A stretch of 64,000 nucleotides of DNA from an uncultured Geobacteraceae bacterium. GTDB lineage: Bacteria > Desulfobacterota > Desulfuromonadia > Geobacterales > Pseudopelobacteraceae. The position numbers and the translations under genes are program-made. The notes under the pieces are model-generated. The model made no database searches. It saw nothing but the letters and a program-made list of their open reading frames with translations, and was not told the DNA's origin. Positions 19,452 to 28,357 of the stretch are shown piece by piece (within the stretch, counting starts at the first letter, position 1; each line of letters begins with the position of its first letter). Location of the stretch: positions 1 through 64,000 of the forward strand of contig CAIUSO010000045.1 of assembly GCA_903901875.1 (NCBI GenBank), read 5' to 3'.

Positions 19452-20237
19452 TCAGGGCTCGCCCTGCTCGGCATCCCCCGACAGCATGACGAGATCGACG
19501 CGACGATTTTTTGCGCGCCCTTCGGCGGTGGCATTGTCAGCAATGGGACGAAATTCGGCATAGCCGGTTGCCGAAATCTTGTTGGGATCAATATCATAAT
19601 TTCTGAGCAGATATTTGAGGCCGGTGGTTGCGCGTGCGGTGGAAAGCTCCCAGTTGGAAGGGAACTGGCCGGTATTGATCGGAATATTGTCCGTATGCCC
19701 TTCCAGGCGGAGCGGATTGTTATACTGGGACATCACTTCAGCAATGGTATTAATCAGTTCATAGGCTTCCGGCTTGATGGCCGCCTGGCCGGAGTTGAAA
19801 AAACCGGCCTCCTTGAGGCTGACAATAAGTCCACGTCTGGTTATCTCCAGGGTCACCTTGTGCTGGGCCCCCTGTTTGGTGAGATAGGCCTCAACCGCCG
19901 ACTTGATCTGCCGAAAATCCTTCTCTTCCGCCCGTGATTTGGTCTGACCGTTGCGGGGTTTTGCCATCTGAGCCGATTTAATTTCCGGCTTGAGCGAGGG
20001 AATTGCGGTGATTGCCGAGGAGGTGATGACGTTGACCTTTGGTGCGGTGGCACCGGCGGTGGCCATGCCAAAGGATTGCTGAATGGCGGCTACCACCTCT
20101 TCAACCTTCTTTTTGTCGCTCTGTCCCATGGCGTAGAGCACCACGAACACAGCGAACAGCAGGGTGATGAAGTCGGCATAGGAAACAAGCCACCGTTCGT
20201 GGTTTACATGCTTTTCAGGTTCTTTTTTCAGTGCCAT
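19452..20237 (-). CDS. motB: Flagellar motor stator protein MotB
   Basis: 261 residues. A single N-terminal membrane helix carries the proton-binding Asp in SYADFITLLFAVFVVLYAMG (about 20-39). A periplasmic linker and OmpA/MotB peptidoglycan-binding domain follow (about 130-245, with LRLEGHTDNIPI and NRRVDLVM). It anchors the stator ring to the cell wall. A 113-bp palindromic repeat separates it from motA, which is unusual because the two are usually within a few bases. Confidence 0.95.
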   Translation of the reverse strand: MALKKEPEKHVNHERWLVSYADFITLLFAVFVVLYAMGQSDKKKVEEVVAAIQQSFGMATAGATAPKVNVITSSAITAIPSLKPEIKSAQMAKPRNGQTKSRAEEKDFRQIKSAVEAYLTKQGAQHKVTLEITRRGLIVSLKEAGFFNSGQAAIKPEAYELINTIAEVMSQYNNPLRLEGHTDNIPINTGQFPSNWELSTARATTGLKYLLRNYDIDPNKISATGYAEFRPIADNATAEGRAKNRRVDLVMLSGDAEQGEP

Positions 20238-20250
20238 GGTTTATTATTCC

Positions 20251-20363
20251 CTGTTGCGATCAAGATGACATTTAAAACCCTGATGTAGGGGCGTATTGCA
20301 AACGCCCCGATTGGGCGAACAGCCGTTCGCCCCTACAAATTGGTGTCATCTTGAATGCAACAG
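20251..20363. repeat. MITE-like palindromic repeat between motA and motB
   Basis: Terminal inverted repeats of 20 bp (20251-20270 and 20344-20363) differ at two positions. Inside them, GTAGGGGCG (20285-20293) pairs with CGCCCCTAC (20328-20336) and encloses two further perfect hairpins: GGGGCGT/ACGCCCC and GGGCGAAC/GTTCGCCC. A related left end and GTAGGGGCG core occur at 57109-57158. There is no coding capacity, so it is a non-autonomous repeat. Confidence 0.75.
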
Positions 20364-20367
20364 TAAT

Positions 20368-21117
20368 TTAGTGACCGCCGCCAACGAATGACATCAGTTT
20401 CTGTTCAATAAAATGGGGGTTCTCTCCATTCTGGATGGCGATTAATCCTTCGAGAATCATAACTCGCCGTAATATTTCCTCTTTCATGCGAATTTTCAGC
20501 TTGGTTCCGATTGGCAGGCAGACAACGTTGGCAATGATCAATCCGTAAATAGTTGCCACGAAGGCGACCGCAATCCCTCCCCCCAGTTTTGAGGTATCGG
20601 ACAGGTTGGCCATAACGTGAATCAGGCCGAGCACGGCACCGATGATCCCGATGGTGGGAGAGAAGCCACCGGCCGCTTCATAAAACTCAACAGCATGTTT
20701 GGTGTGATCTTCAAAGGCCATGATATCGGCTTCAAGGGTTTCCCGAAGTTTCTGCGGATCAATGCCGTCGACCACCAGTGAAATCCCTTTCTTGATAAAG
20801 GGGTCCTTGGCCGACTGGGCTTCCTGTTCCAGTGAAATAAGACCGTTACGCCTGGCTTTGGTGGCGTAGTTGATAATGTCCTTGACAACCTGTTCATGGT
20901 CAACCTTTGCCGGAAGAAAGGCCACCTTGACCGCCTTGAACGCGCCGATGATTGCCGGAAGCGGAAAACAGACGAAGGTTGCACCAAAGGTGCCCCCCAA
21001 GACGATCATGGCCGCAGTGGGCTGTATGAGGGCACTGATATGTACCCCCTCAAGTGCGGCACCACCGAAGATGGCCCCGAAGGCCATTATCATTCCTACT
21101 AATGTGGCTAAATCCAT
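20368..21117 (-). CDS. motA: Flagellar motor stator protein MotA
   Basis: 249 residues with four membrane segments (about 1-22, 30-50, 147-168, 178-200) and the large cytosolic loop between the second and third that contacts the rotor. The motifs GGTFGATFVCFPL, GFSPTIGIIGAVLGLIHVM and AVAFVATIYGLIIANV are typical. It forms the proton channel with MotB, which is encoded next but interrupted by the inverted repeat. The flbD gene lies 3 bases upstream, so flbD-motA-motB is one unit. Confidence 0.95.
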   Translation of the reverse strand: MDLATLVGMIMAFGAIFGGAALEGVHISALIQPTAAMIVLGGTFGATFVCFPLPAIIGAFKAVKVAFLPAKVDHEQVVKDIINYATKARRNGLISLEQEAQSAKDPFIKKGISLVVDGIDPQKLRETLEADIMAFEDHTKHAVEFYEAAGGFSPTIGIIGAVLGLIHVMANLSDTSKLGGGIAVAFVATIYGLIIANVVCLPIGTKLKIRMKEEILRRVMILEGLIAIQNGENPHFIEQKLMSFVGGGH

Positions 21118-21120
21118 ATG

Positions 21121-21441
21121 CTAATTATCCCGGCTGTGGAATGGAGTAGGGTGGTGCTTCCCGGGGAACTCGGGTACGGTTTCTTCCCCATGTAGCGTGC
21201 TGTGAAACTGGCTGACGCCGTTGCGCCCCAGGTATTTTTTTGTGGCACCCAATGTTGCCCGGCGGGAAATTCTGGCCCGGAAGGCAACTACCCGGCTTAT
21301 GATGCTGCCGGCACGATCTGTAACGATGTACCGATTGCCGTTAAAGAGCGTGATGACGGTATCCGGTGTTTCCTCGATACAGATGATATGGTCAGGGTTC
21401 AGATACATCAGCTGTTTGTCCAGACGGGTTACTGGTATCAT
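21121..21441 (-). CDS. flbD: FlbD-family flagellar protein with a C-terminal extension
   Basis: 106 residues from the ATG at 21441, chosen for its GGAG site; a longer frame starts upstream without one. The first about 55 residues are the FlbD domain: MIPVTRLDKQLMYLNPDHI and EETPDTVITLFNG. It normally precedes motAB. FlbD proteins are usually 60-80 residues; here a basic extension (RRATLGATKKYLGRNG...) adds about 45 residues and shows no recognised motif. The extension may be a result of loss of the original stop. The role of the family is unclear beyond linkage to flagellar genes. Confidence 0.78.
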   Translation of the reverse strand: MIPVTRLDKQLMYLNPDHIICIEETPDTVITLFNGNRYIVTDRAGSIISRVVAFRARISRRATLGATKKYLGRNGVSQFHSTLHGEETVPEFPGKHHPTPFHSRDN

Positions 21442-21538
21442 ACAAACTCCGATATCGAATGAGTATTTTCTATAAATATCAAAAGTCATTCAAGGTCAAG
21501 AACTTTTTAACAGTGTCGGCTCCATGGGCCATGCTTTT

Positions 21539-22630
21539 TCAGATAATTGCGTCAATGGCCTCGAAATTTATGTACCGCTCGGCGATGGAATTGATCAGAT
21601 CTATTTTCTCCCGATCCTCGGGGCCGATTTTCGATACGTGTTCCCGCAGCTGATAAAATATCTCCGAAGAGGTTTCAACCATACGGATATACGGTATGTT
21701 GCTGTCATCAACAATGCGCTGGGTGATGTCGGACACAGCCACATGGCCACCGATGACCAGGCCGGCCAGTTTTTTCCTGAATTCAGGGATATGGTGAAGC
21801 GAAGAGGCGGTAACCAGCAGTTCGTCCCGTGAACTGGTTACGATCAACAGGGTGGAGTCGTCCAGGCTGTCGATGACCCGCTGGGATGAAGCGGCACCCA
21901 GTTGGATGGTGTGGCAGAGACGGCTCCGGTCGGTGGGATCCCCCTTGAGCGGCAGTCCCAGCAGCTCGGAAACATGGAGCAGAGTAGGGTCGGCCAGGGT
22001 GGGGAGATAGTCAAAGGCACTTGTCACCATGATATCCGTTCCGGCAAAGGCCTTCTCCAGATAGCCCAGGGTATTGATCCTCTTTTCCGGGACCAGTTTG
22101 TTGGCCATGATAATCCGGACATCGGCATGTTCCCGTTGATACAAGGCCAGATTAAGCTCAACTGCGTCGATAACGTTGCCGATCCCTCCGCCGGTTACCA
22201 GCAGAACCGGAGCTTTCAGGTCGGCAGCGATGCGGGCGTTATTCATTCCGACCACTGAGCCGACCCCCCCGTGACCGGCTCCCTCAATAATGAGGAAGTC
22301 ATATTTTTCTTCAAGGCACTCACAGGCGTCGCGGATTGCCTTTCGTGGTGCTTCCGGATCTATTTCACCGTCCAGAAAACGGCGCGTCGTACCGGGTGCC
22401 AGCGTTACCGGTGACATCAGTTCAACATCTTCCTCAACTCCAAATACGGTCGAGAACATGGCGGCATCTTTATCAACGATGGAGCCGTTGAACTCTACCC
22501 ATTTGGGACCGATTGGTTTCATGAAGCCGACCCGCTGGTATTTTTTCTGTGCCAGATGCATCAGGGAAAGGCTTATGGTGGTTTTGCCGCAATGTTGTCC
22601 GGTGGCTCCAATAAATATTTTTTTGCACAT
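21539..22630 (-). CDS. Phosphotransacetylase-family protein: BioD-like P-loop plus DRTGG domain
   Basis: 363 residues from the ATG at 22630; a TTG 12 bases upstream is an alternative. The N-terminal half (about 1-200) is a BioD/CobB-like P-loop domain with FIGATGQHCGKTTISL and later IIEGAGHGG. The C-terminal part (about 210-320) is a DRTGG domain (LVIGGHVAVSDITQRI). These proteins accompany or resemble the N-terminal part of phosphotransacetylase, but lack its catalytic PTA domain. The function of the stand-alone form is not established. Motility genes lie downstream in the same direction, but no functional link is implied. Confidence 0.8.
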   Translation of the reverse strand: MCKKIFIGATGQHCGKTTISLSLMHLAQKKYQRVGFMKPIGPKWVEFNGSIVDKDAAMFSTVFGVEEDVELMSPVTLAPGTTRRFLDGEIDPEAPRKAIRDACECLEEKYDFLIIEGAGHGGVGSVVGMNNARIAADLKAPVLLVTGGGIGNVIDAVELNLALYQREHADVRIIMANKLVPEKRINTLGYLEKAFAGTDIMVTSAFDYLPTLADPTLLHVSELLGLPLKGDPTDRSRLCHTIQLGAASSQRVIDSLDDSTLLIVTSSRDELLVTASSLHHIPEFRKKLAGLVIGGHVAVSDITQRIVDDSNIPYIRMVETSSEIFYQLREHVSKIGPEDREKIDLINSIAERYINFEAIDAII

Positions 22631-22814
22631 GGTTATATGCAACTCCCGCGGTCAGATAGTTGTGAAAAAGGTGAAGAACAGGCTTTGTAGATCATACCAT
22701 GCCAGAAATAACCGGAACTTTCAATAGATAGGAATCGCACACCGTAAATATATCGCAGAAGTATTACGGGATGATTCGGCTAAAATGAATTGACAGAGGA
22801 ACGTCAATCATCTA

Positions 22815-22912
22815 CTTTGAGCAAAAGCTGGGGGAGTTTCGACTGAGAACGGTATGCACCGTGACCCTTCGTACCTGATCCGGGTAATGCCGGCGTAGGG
22901 AAGCGCGCCGAT
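22815..22912 (+). promoter_or_regulatory. TPP (THI-box) riboswitch
   Basis: The conserved parts are GGGGG near 22832, CTGAGA (22844-22849), ACCCTT, ACCTGATCCGGGTAATGCCGGCGTAGGGAA (key parts only: CTGATC, GTAATGCC, GCGTAGGGAA). It precedes thiS. Thiamine pyrophosphate binding should shut down the thiamine genes. Confidence 0.96.
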
Positions 22913-22925
22913 TGATGAATCAACC

Positions 22926-22947
22926 AAGCCGCTACTGCGGTTTTTTT
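22926..22947 (+). terminator. Terminator of the TPP riboswitch
   Basis: AAGCCGC (22926-22932) pairs with GCGGTTT (22937-22943) and runs into a T-tract up to 22947. The thiS ribosome site GAAGGAG follows at 22954-22960. This placement suggests transcription termination when TPP is bound. Confidence 0.8.
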
Positions 22948-22966
22948 GTTTCTGAAGGAGATAGTT

Positions 22967-23167
22967 ATGCAGATCACACTGAACGGTGACCGGACAGAGG
23001 CTGCCGAAGGGAGCACGATTGCTTCGCTGCTGCTGCAGCTTGGCATCGGCAGGGAGCGGGTTGCGGTGGAGCGAAACGGTGACATTGTTCCGAAAGTCGC
23101 CTACGAACAGCAGGTACTTACTGAAGGTGATACTATTGAAATAGTCCATTTTGTCGGTGGAGGGTAA
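22967..23167 (+). CDS. thiS: Sulfur carrier protein ThiS
   Basis: 66 residues of the ubiquitin-like fold ending in the required Gly-Gly (FVGGG). The C-terminal carboxyl is thiocarboxylated and delivers sulfur to ThiG for thiazole formation. The start is set by GAAGGAG just upstream; the region before it is terminator. It is 5 bases from thiG. Confidence 0.95.
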   Translation: MQITLNGDRTEAAEGSTIASLLLQLGIGRERVAVERNGDIVPKVAYEQQVLTEGDTIEIVHFVGGG

Positions 23168-23172
23168 ACGGT

Positions 23173-23952
23173 ATGACGCAATGTGCAGACAAGTTAATCA
23201 TAGGGGGGCGTGAATTTTCGTCGCGTCTCATGGTGGGTACCGGAAAATATGCCAGTTTCGAGCAGACCGCCCAGGCACTGGCCGTATCGGGAGCGGAAAT
23301 CATTACGGTGGCGGTGCGCCGGGTCAATCTTGACCGGAGCAAGGAGTCACTGCTTGATTATATCGACCTGAAAAAGTACACCCTGTTGCCCAATACCGCC
23401 GGTTGCTATACCGCCGACGATGCGGTGCGGACCTGCCGGCTTGCCCGGGAGGCGGGCATGTCGGATTTCGTCAAGCTGGAAGTGCTGGGGGATGAAAAAA
23501 CCCTGTTTCCCGATAATGAAGAGTTGCTGAAGGCGGCTAAGATCCTGGTGGCGGAAGGATTTACGGTACTTCCCTACTGCAGTGATGACGTGATCGTCTG
23601 TAAAAAACTGGAAGATATCGGCTGCGCGGCGGTTATGCCGCTCGGAGCACCCATCGGCAGTGGTCTGGGCATTCGCAATCCGTACAATATCCGGATTATT
23701 CTGGAAAATGTCTCGGTCCCGGTTATTGTCGATGCCGGTGTCGGTTCGGCCTCCGATGCGGCCGTGGCCATGGAACTTGGCTGTGCCGGCGTTCTGATGA
23801 ACACCGCCATTGCCGGAGCCCGGGATCCCATCGCCATGGCGGAAGCCATGAAGCTTGCGGTGATAGCGGGGAGACTCTCCTTTAAAGCGGGGCGCATACC
23901 GCGAAAGCTCTACGCCAATGCCTCCAGTCCGCTGGATGGAATGATCGGGTAA
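23173..23952 (+). CDS. thiG: Thiazole synthase
   Basis: 259 residues, a full-length (beta/alpha)8 barrel. It makes the thiazole phosphate moiety of thiamine from deoxyxylulose phosphate, dehydroglycine and ThiS thiocarboxylate. Visible features are the N-terminal [19 protein letters not shown], the active-site Lys region [18 protein letters not shown], and the phosphate-binding [10 protein letters not shown] and [14 protein letters not shown]. thiH or thiO is not visible nearby, so the dehydroglycine source is unknown. It follows thiS by 5 bases and precedes thiE by 10. Confidence 0.97.
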   Translation: MTQCADKLIIGGREFSSRLMVGTGKYASFEQTAQALAVSGAEIITVAVRRVNLDRSKESLLDYIDLKKYTLLPNTAGCYTADDAVRTCRLAREAGMSDFVKLEVLGDEKTLFPDNEELLKAAKILVAEGFTVLPYCSDDVIVCKKLEDIGCAAVMPLGAPIGSGLGIRNPYNIRIILENVSVPVIVDAGVGSASDAAVAMELGCAGVLMNTAIAGARDPIAMAEAMKLAVIAGRLSFKAGRIPRKLYANASSPLDGMIG

Positions 23953-23962
23953 ACTGACTTCC

Positions 23963-24604
23963 ATGGTTCTCTCCGATTTTGGACTCTATCTGATCACCGA
24001 CCGCCGGCAGGCCGGGGGAAGGGAGCTGCTGGATGTGGTGCGACGGGCACTCGACGGCGGGGTCAGGGGGGTTCAGCTGCGGGAAAAGGATCTGTCCGGT
24101 GCCGAGTTATACCGGCTTGCCGATGCAATGCGGCGTCTTACCGCCGCTTACGATGCCCGGCTTATCATTAATGATCGCCCCGACATTGCCCTGGCGGTGG
24201 ATGCCGACGGAGTTCATGTCGGTATTTCCAGCATGCCGGTTGCCGCTGTGCGACGGGTCCTGGGGCCTGACAAGATCATCGGCTATTCTGCCCATTCCCT
24301 CGAAGAGGCGGAGCAGGTCCAGCGGGATGGTGCCGACTTTATCACCTGTGGACCTGTGTTTGCTACCCCCTCAAAGCTGCGGTACGGAGCACCGCTTGGT
24401 GTGGAGCGGCTGACGGTAGTCGCTGCGGCACTGAAAATCCCGGTGATTGCGCTGGGGGGGATTTCGCTGGGTAACATATCAGAAACACTCACTGCTACCG
24501 TTCAGGGGGTTGCCGTTATTTCGGCGGTTCTGGGGGCTTCTGACCCCCAGGGTGCTGCCATGGCCCTCCTGAAAAAGATCGAAGCGTATGCCCAACGTCC
24601 CTGA
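23963..24604 (+). CDS. thiE: Thiamine-phosphate synthase
   Basis: 213 residues with an N-terminal YLITDRR, the pyrophosphate-binding QLREKDLSG, the IINDRPDIAL motif, GYSAHSLEEAEQ and the phosphate loop VIALGGI. It couples the thiazole and pyrimidine phosphates. It is the third gene of the TPP-controlled unit and its last 17 bases overlap the next gene's start, suggesting translational coupling. Confidence 0.97.
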   Translation: MVLSDFGLYLITDRRQAGGRELLDVVRRALDGGVRGVQLREKDLSGAELYRLADAMRRLTAAYDARLIINDRPDIALAVDADGVHVGISSMPVAAVRRVLGPDKIIGYSAHSLEEAEQVQRDGADFITCGPVFATPSKLRYGAPLGVERLTVVAAALKIPVIALGGISLGNISETLTATVQGVAVISAVLGASDPQGAAMALLKKIEAYAQRP

Positions 24605-25538
24605 CCAGAAACTTCACCGCCAGTTGCATATCAACTCCTACGGCCATTATCTCCGTCACCGTTTTGGCTGCCGGGTCAGTAAAGTCAACGTTGATGCCGG
24701 GTTTACCTGTCCGAACCGTGATGGGAGCAAAGGGACAGGCGGCTGCATCTACTGCAATAACGTTTCATTCTCGCCAAAGGAAACCCTGGCGGCCATTCCG
24801 CTGGAAAAGCAGATGGCTGACGGCATGGCCTATCACCGTCTCCGACTCGGCTCGGAAAAATTTATCATCTACTTTCAGAAATACACCAACACCTACGGTT
24901 CCATTGAACTGCTGGCCGACCTCTATCACCGAGCCCTCGATCATCCTGATGTCATCGGTATTTCCGTCGGAACCCGCCCCGATTCCCTGACCGATGGGGC
25001 CCTTGAGCTGCTGACGGAGATCGGACGCTCCAAATATGTCTGCCTCGAATTGGGGCTCCAGTCCATGGACGATGGCATACTGGATCGTATTAATCGAGGG
25101 CACACCCGGCAGGATTTTGTCACCGCAGTTGGTCGGGCTGCAGGCCGTGGTTTTGATATCTGTGCCCACCTGATTCACGGTTTTCCCGGTGAGAGCGGAG
25201 ACGATTTTCTGAAAGCTGCCCCGTTCCTGGCCGCACTGCCGATAAATTCCCTCAAGCTTCATCAGTTGCACGCCGTTGAGGGGACAGAGCTTGCAAAGTG
25301 GTATCGCCGGGGTGAGTTTACGCCGCTGACCCTTGAAGAGTATGTCAACACAGTAGCCGACTTTCTGGAACTACTCCCGCCCCATATTGCCATCCAGCGT
25401 CTGTACGGTTCAGCACCGCTGGAAATATGTGTGGCACCCCGCTGGGGGTTAAAGAACAACGCCATGTGGTTTACCATTGTGAATGAATTGATCAGGCGCG
25501 GGAGCTGGCAGGGGAGTCGTGCCGCACAGCCCCTCTGA
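24588..25538 (+). CDS. YtqA/TIGR01212-family radical SAM protein
   Basis: 316 residues. The radical SAM cluster lies at an atypical spacing: CPNRDGSKGTGGCIYCNN, with the C-x-x-C pair GCIYC closing it. This is typical of the TIGR01212 group. Further motifs, ELGLQSMDDGILDRINRGHT and HLIHGFPGES, match the Elp3/HemN-like barrel. The substrate is not known for the family. Overlap with thiE by 17 bases places it in the TPP-controlled unit, though many genomes carry it elsewhere. Confidence 0.88.
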   Translation: MPNVPDQKLHRQLHINSYGHYLRHRFGCRVSKVNVDAGFTCPNRDGSKGTGGCIYCNNVSFSPKETLAAIPLEKQMADGMAYHRLRLGSEKFIIYFQKYTNTYGSIELLADLYHRALDHPDVIGISVGTRPDSLTDGALELLTEIGRSKYVCLELGLQSMDDGILDRINRGHTRQDFVTAVGRAAGRGFDICAHLIHGFPGESGDDFLKAAPFLAALPINSLKLHQLHAVEGTELAKWYRRGEFTPLTLEEYVNTVADFLELLPPHIAIQRLYGSAPLEICVAPRWGLKNNAMWFTIVNELIRRGSWQGSRAAQPL

Positions 25539-25718
25539 ACGGGAACCGTCCCTCTTTCCAGATGTGACCCTGGGGAAGAAGTGATGTGAATGTTCATAAT
25601 TGTTCGTTGGAATTAGTTGAAAATTGAGTTAGTATACCCCCCTGTTGGTATGTGTAAACAATCTGTTACGGTGTCAAGGCATGGTGCTCATGGGGTATTT
25701 CGGGGGATGGGTCCGATT

Positions 25719-26657
25719 ATGACGGTTGCTCTGTTTCGAAAAGTCATCTCTGGGCTCCTGTTTGTTGTGCTTGAAATGTCCCCTGTTCTGGCAGAAGAGC
25801 CACGGGAAAGCTTCTATTCCCAAATTAATCGTACCGTTATCAGGCTGGAACATTTTGAGACGGTAAACAAAGAGGGGGCAAAGTTTTCAACCCGAGCCAA
25901 TGTGCCGGACGGGACCGGTTTTTTTGTTGCTAACGGCAACAATCTGATGTTGGTTACGGCACGTCATGTGGTGGAAAAACCGTATAATCTCCATGCCCGG
26001 GTCCAGTGCAAGAACAGTAAAACCGGGGAAAAGAAGGTTGTACTCTTAAAGCTCCCCCATGACAAATGGACCTACCACTCAAATAACGGGGACAAAAACA
26101 CCAACTATGTGGATGTTGCGGTCATAAAGCTCTTTGCCATGCGTGACTGGTCCATCGTTCCCTTCAGGTATGAAGGGGAAGATTCTCCCGAGCAGGAAAA
26201 AAATCAGTTTCCTGACCATGATGCCGAACCACCGAAACCGATTCTGGTCTTCGGCTTTCCAGCCAACATCGGCTTTGAACTTGTTGAACAGAGTCCCTTG
26301 GTCCGTTTTGGTATTATTTCCCTGAAAGCGGGGAGTAAATTCATTAAGCTTGAAAACGGCAAGTACGTGGAAGAACGATGTAGCCTGATTGATTCACGGA
26401 TCTTTGGCGGTAACAGCGGCGGTCCGGTCATGAACCAGATTACCCTGGAGAATAATGAACCAAAATTGCTTGGTTTGATCATCGCCGCCAGTAAAAACCT
26501 CGATTTTGCCATCATGGAGCCGGTTTCACGCATCAGGGAGACTATCCTGCTGGCGCGGGATAAGGAGCCGGGAGGCTCGTGGGAAGAGATACAGGGGAAA
26601 GTTGAGCTGGCACGGGAAAAAGAGCTGCAGGGAAGCTCAGAAGAAATTAAACCATAG
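25719..26657 (+). CDS. Secreted trypsin-like serine protease
   Basis: 312 residues from the ATG at 25719. The frame is open farther upstream, but that part (MKIELVYPP...) is unlike a signal. The chosen start gives a signal peptide FRKVISGLLFVVLEMSPVLAEE. The catalytic triad is visible: His in TARHVV, Asp in NYVDVAVIKLF and Ser in FGGNSGGPV. It resembles the chymotrypsin-fold proteases of the periplasm without a PDZ domain. A short helical tail follows (REKELQGSSEEIKP). The target is unknown. A chemoreceptor gene follows in the same direction. Confidence 0.85.
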   Translation: MTVALFRKVISGLLFVVLEMSPVLAEEPRESFYSQINRTVIRLEHFETVNKEGAKFSTRANVPDGTGFFVANGNNLMLVTARHVVEKPYNLHARVQCKNSKTGEKKVVLLKLPHDKWTYHSNNGDKNTNYVDVAVIKLFAMRDWSIVPFRYEGEDSPEQEKNQFPDHDAEPPKPILVFGFPANIGFELVEQSPLVRFGIISLKAGSKFIKLENGKYVEERCSLIDSRIFGGNSGGPVMNQITLENNEPKLLGLIIAASKNLDFAIMEPVSRIRETILLARDKEPGGSWEEIQGKVELAREKELQGSSEEIKP

Positions 26658-26683
26658 TTGATATATAGTACAGGAGGTTGATC

Positions 26684-28324
26684 ATGTTTAAACGGTTCGG
26701 AAGCTGGCGGATCCAGTCGAAAATCATGTCCATTACCGTGGTGAGTATCCTGATTATGCTCGCCGGTCTCTTCCTGTACCTTATTCCGGCTGTTGTCGAC
26801 AATATCATGAAGGAAAAGCAGGATGCCACCCGCCACATCGTAGAGGCGGCCATGGCGGTTATCGAACAGCATGATGCCGATGCCAAGGGGGGAAAGATGC
26901 CCCTGGAGCAGGCAAAAAAAGAGGCAGCGGAGATCATCTCCCGCATGCGCTATGAGAAAAAGGAATATCTCTGGATCAATGATCTTCAGGCACTCTGTAT
27001 CATGCATCCTGTCAAGCCGGAACTGAATGGCAAAGATTTGTCGGGCCTCAAGGATCCCCGGGGGGTCGCCATTTTTGCCGAATTTGTGGCTGTCTGTAAA
27101 AGTAAGGGGAGTGGTTTCGTCAATTATATGTGGCCCAAACCGGGGGAAAAGGATCCGGTGCCCAAAATTTCCTACGTCAAACTCTATGAACCGTGGGGGT
27201 GGGTACTGGGCAGCGGTATCTATGTGGACGATGTGCAAAAGGAAGCCAGTAAGATCAAGTGGTCATTCCTCGGGTTAAATCTGTTCATCGCCGTGGTGAG
27301 TCTGCTGCTGGCCTATACCGTCAGCCGCGGGGTTACGAGAACTCTCTGTTATGTCGCAGAAAATCTTGAGGAAATGGCGCAAGGCGGTGGGGACCTGACC
27401 CGCCGGTTAACGGTTGAACAGGAGGACGAAACCGGCCTGCTGGCCCGTTCCTTCAATAATTTCCTCGATAATCTGAAGGGGATTGTCCACAGCATTAACC
27501 AAAATGCCGTCAACGTGGCCGGATCGGCGGAGAACCTTAAATGCACCGCTGCCGCCATTGCCCACGGGACCGAAAATGCTGCTTCCCAGTCAACTGCCGT
27601 TGCCGTTGCGTGCGAAGAAATGGCGGCAACGTCGGCCGATATCGCCGACAACTGCATCCGCACCGTGGAAATTTCCAATCGGGCGGCACAGACGGCCCTG
27701 AACGGTTCGGAGGTGGTTGGTCACGCGGTCGAGAGTATCCAGCGTATTGCCACCAAGGTCCAGCAGAGTGCTAAAACCGTAGCATCTCTCGGAACCCGTT
27801 CTGAACAGATCGGCAACATCGTTGGTACCATTGAAGATATTGCCGATCAAACCAACCTTCTGGCACTTAATGCGGCCATAGAAGCGGCCCGGGCCGGTGA
27901 GCAGGGACGCGGGTTTGCCGTTGTTGCCGATGAAGTGCGGGCACTGGCCGAGCGCACCACCCGGGCAACCCGGGAGATTAGTGAAATGATCAAGGCGATC
28001 CAGAAAGAGACCCAGTCCGCTGTGGAGGCCATGGAGGAAGGGGTGCGGGAGGTTGAACGGGGCACGGAAGATGCTTCCCGTTCCGGTCAGGCTCTGGAGG
28101 AAATTATTTCCCAGGTCGGTGATTTGACCGGTCAGATTAATCAGATTGCCACCGCAGCGGCAGAACAGACCGCAACCACTCAGGAAATAAGCAAGAGCAT
28201 GTACCAGATCACCGATGCGGTCGGCGATGCGTCGAAGAGTTCCCAGGACACTGCCGGATCGGCCGGTGAGCTGGCCACAATGGCTGAGGAGCTCAAACGT
28301 ATCGTGGCGCAGTTCAGAATGTAG
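26684..28324 (+). CDS. Methyl-accepting chemotaxis protein with periplasmic Cache domain
   Basis: 546 residues from the ATG at 26684, which has AGGAGG 6 bases upstream. The first membrane helix (about 14-34) is followed by a single Cache domain (about 40-185, [31 protein letters not shown]), a second helix (about 195-215), HAMP (about 216-270) and the signalling helix bundle. The hairpin tip [40 protein letters not shown] is nearly canonical. No CheR-binding pentapeptide is seen at the C-terminus (QFRM). sCache_2-type domains often bind small carboxylates, but the ligand is not known here. Confidence 0.95.
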   Translation: MFKRFGSWRIQSKIMSITVVSILIMLAGLFLYLIPAVVDNIMKEKQDATRHIVEAAMAVIEQHDADAKGGKMPLEQAKKEAAEIISRMRYEKKEYLWINDLQALCIMHPVKPELNGKDLSGLKDPRGVAIFAEFVAVCKSKGSGFVNYMWPKPGEKDPVPKISYVKLYEPWGWVLGSGIYVDDVQKEASKIKWSFLGLNLFIAVVSLLLAYTVSRGVTRTLCYVAENLEEMAQGGGDLTRRLTVEQEDETGLLARSFNNFLDNLKGIVHSINQNAVNVAGSAENLKCTAAAIAHGTENAASQSTAVAVACEEMAATSADIADNCIRTVEISNRAAQTALNGSEVVGHAVESIQRIATKVQQSAKTVASLGTRSEQIGNIVGTIEDIADQTNLLALNAAIEAARAGEQGRGFAVVADEVRALAERTTRATREISEMIKAIQKETQSAVEAMEEGVREVERGTEDASRSGQALEEIISQVGDLTGQINQIATAAAEQTATTQEISKSMYQITDAVGDASKSSQDTAGSAGELATMAEELKRIVAQFRM

Positions 28325-28357
28325 GGCGGGTGGGATTTCCGTTACGAGACATTACCA

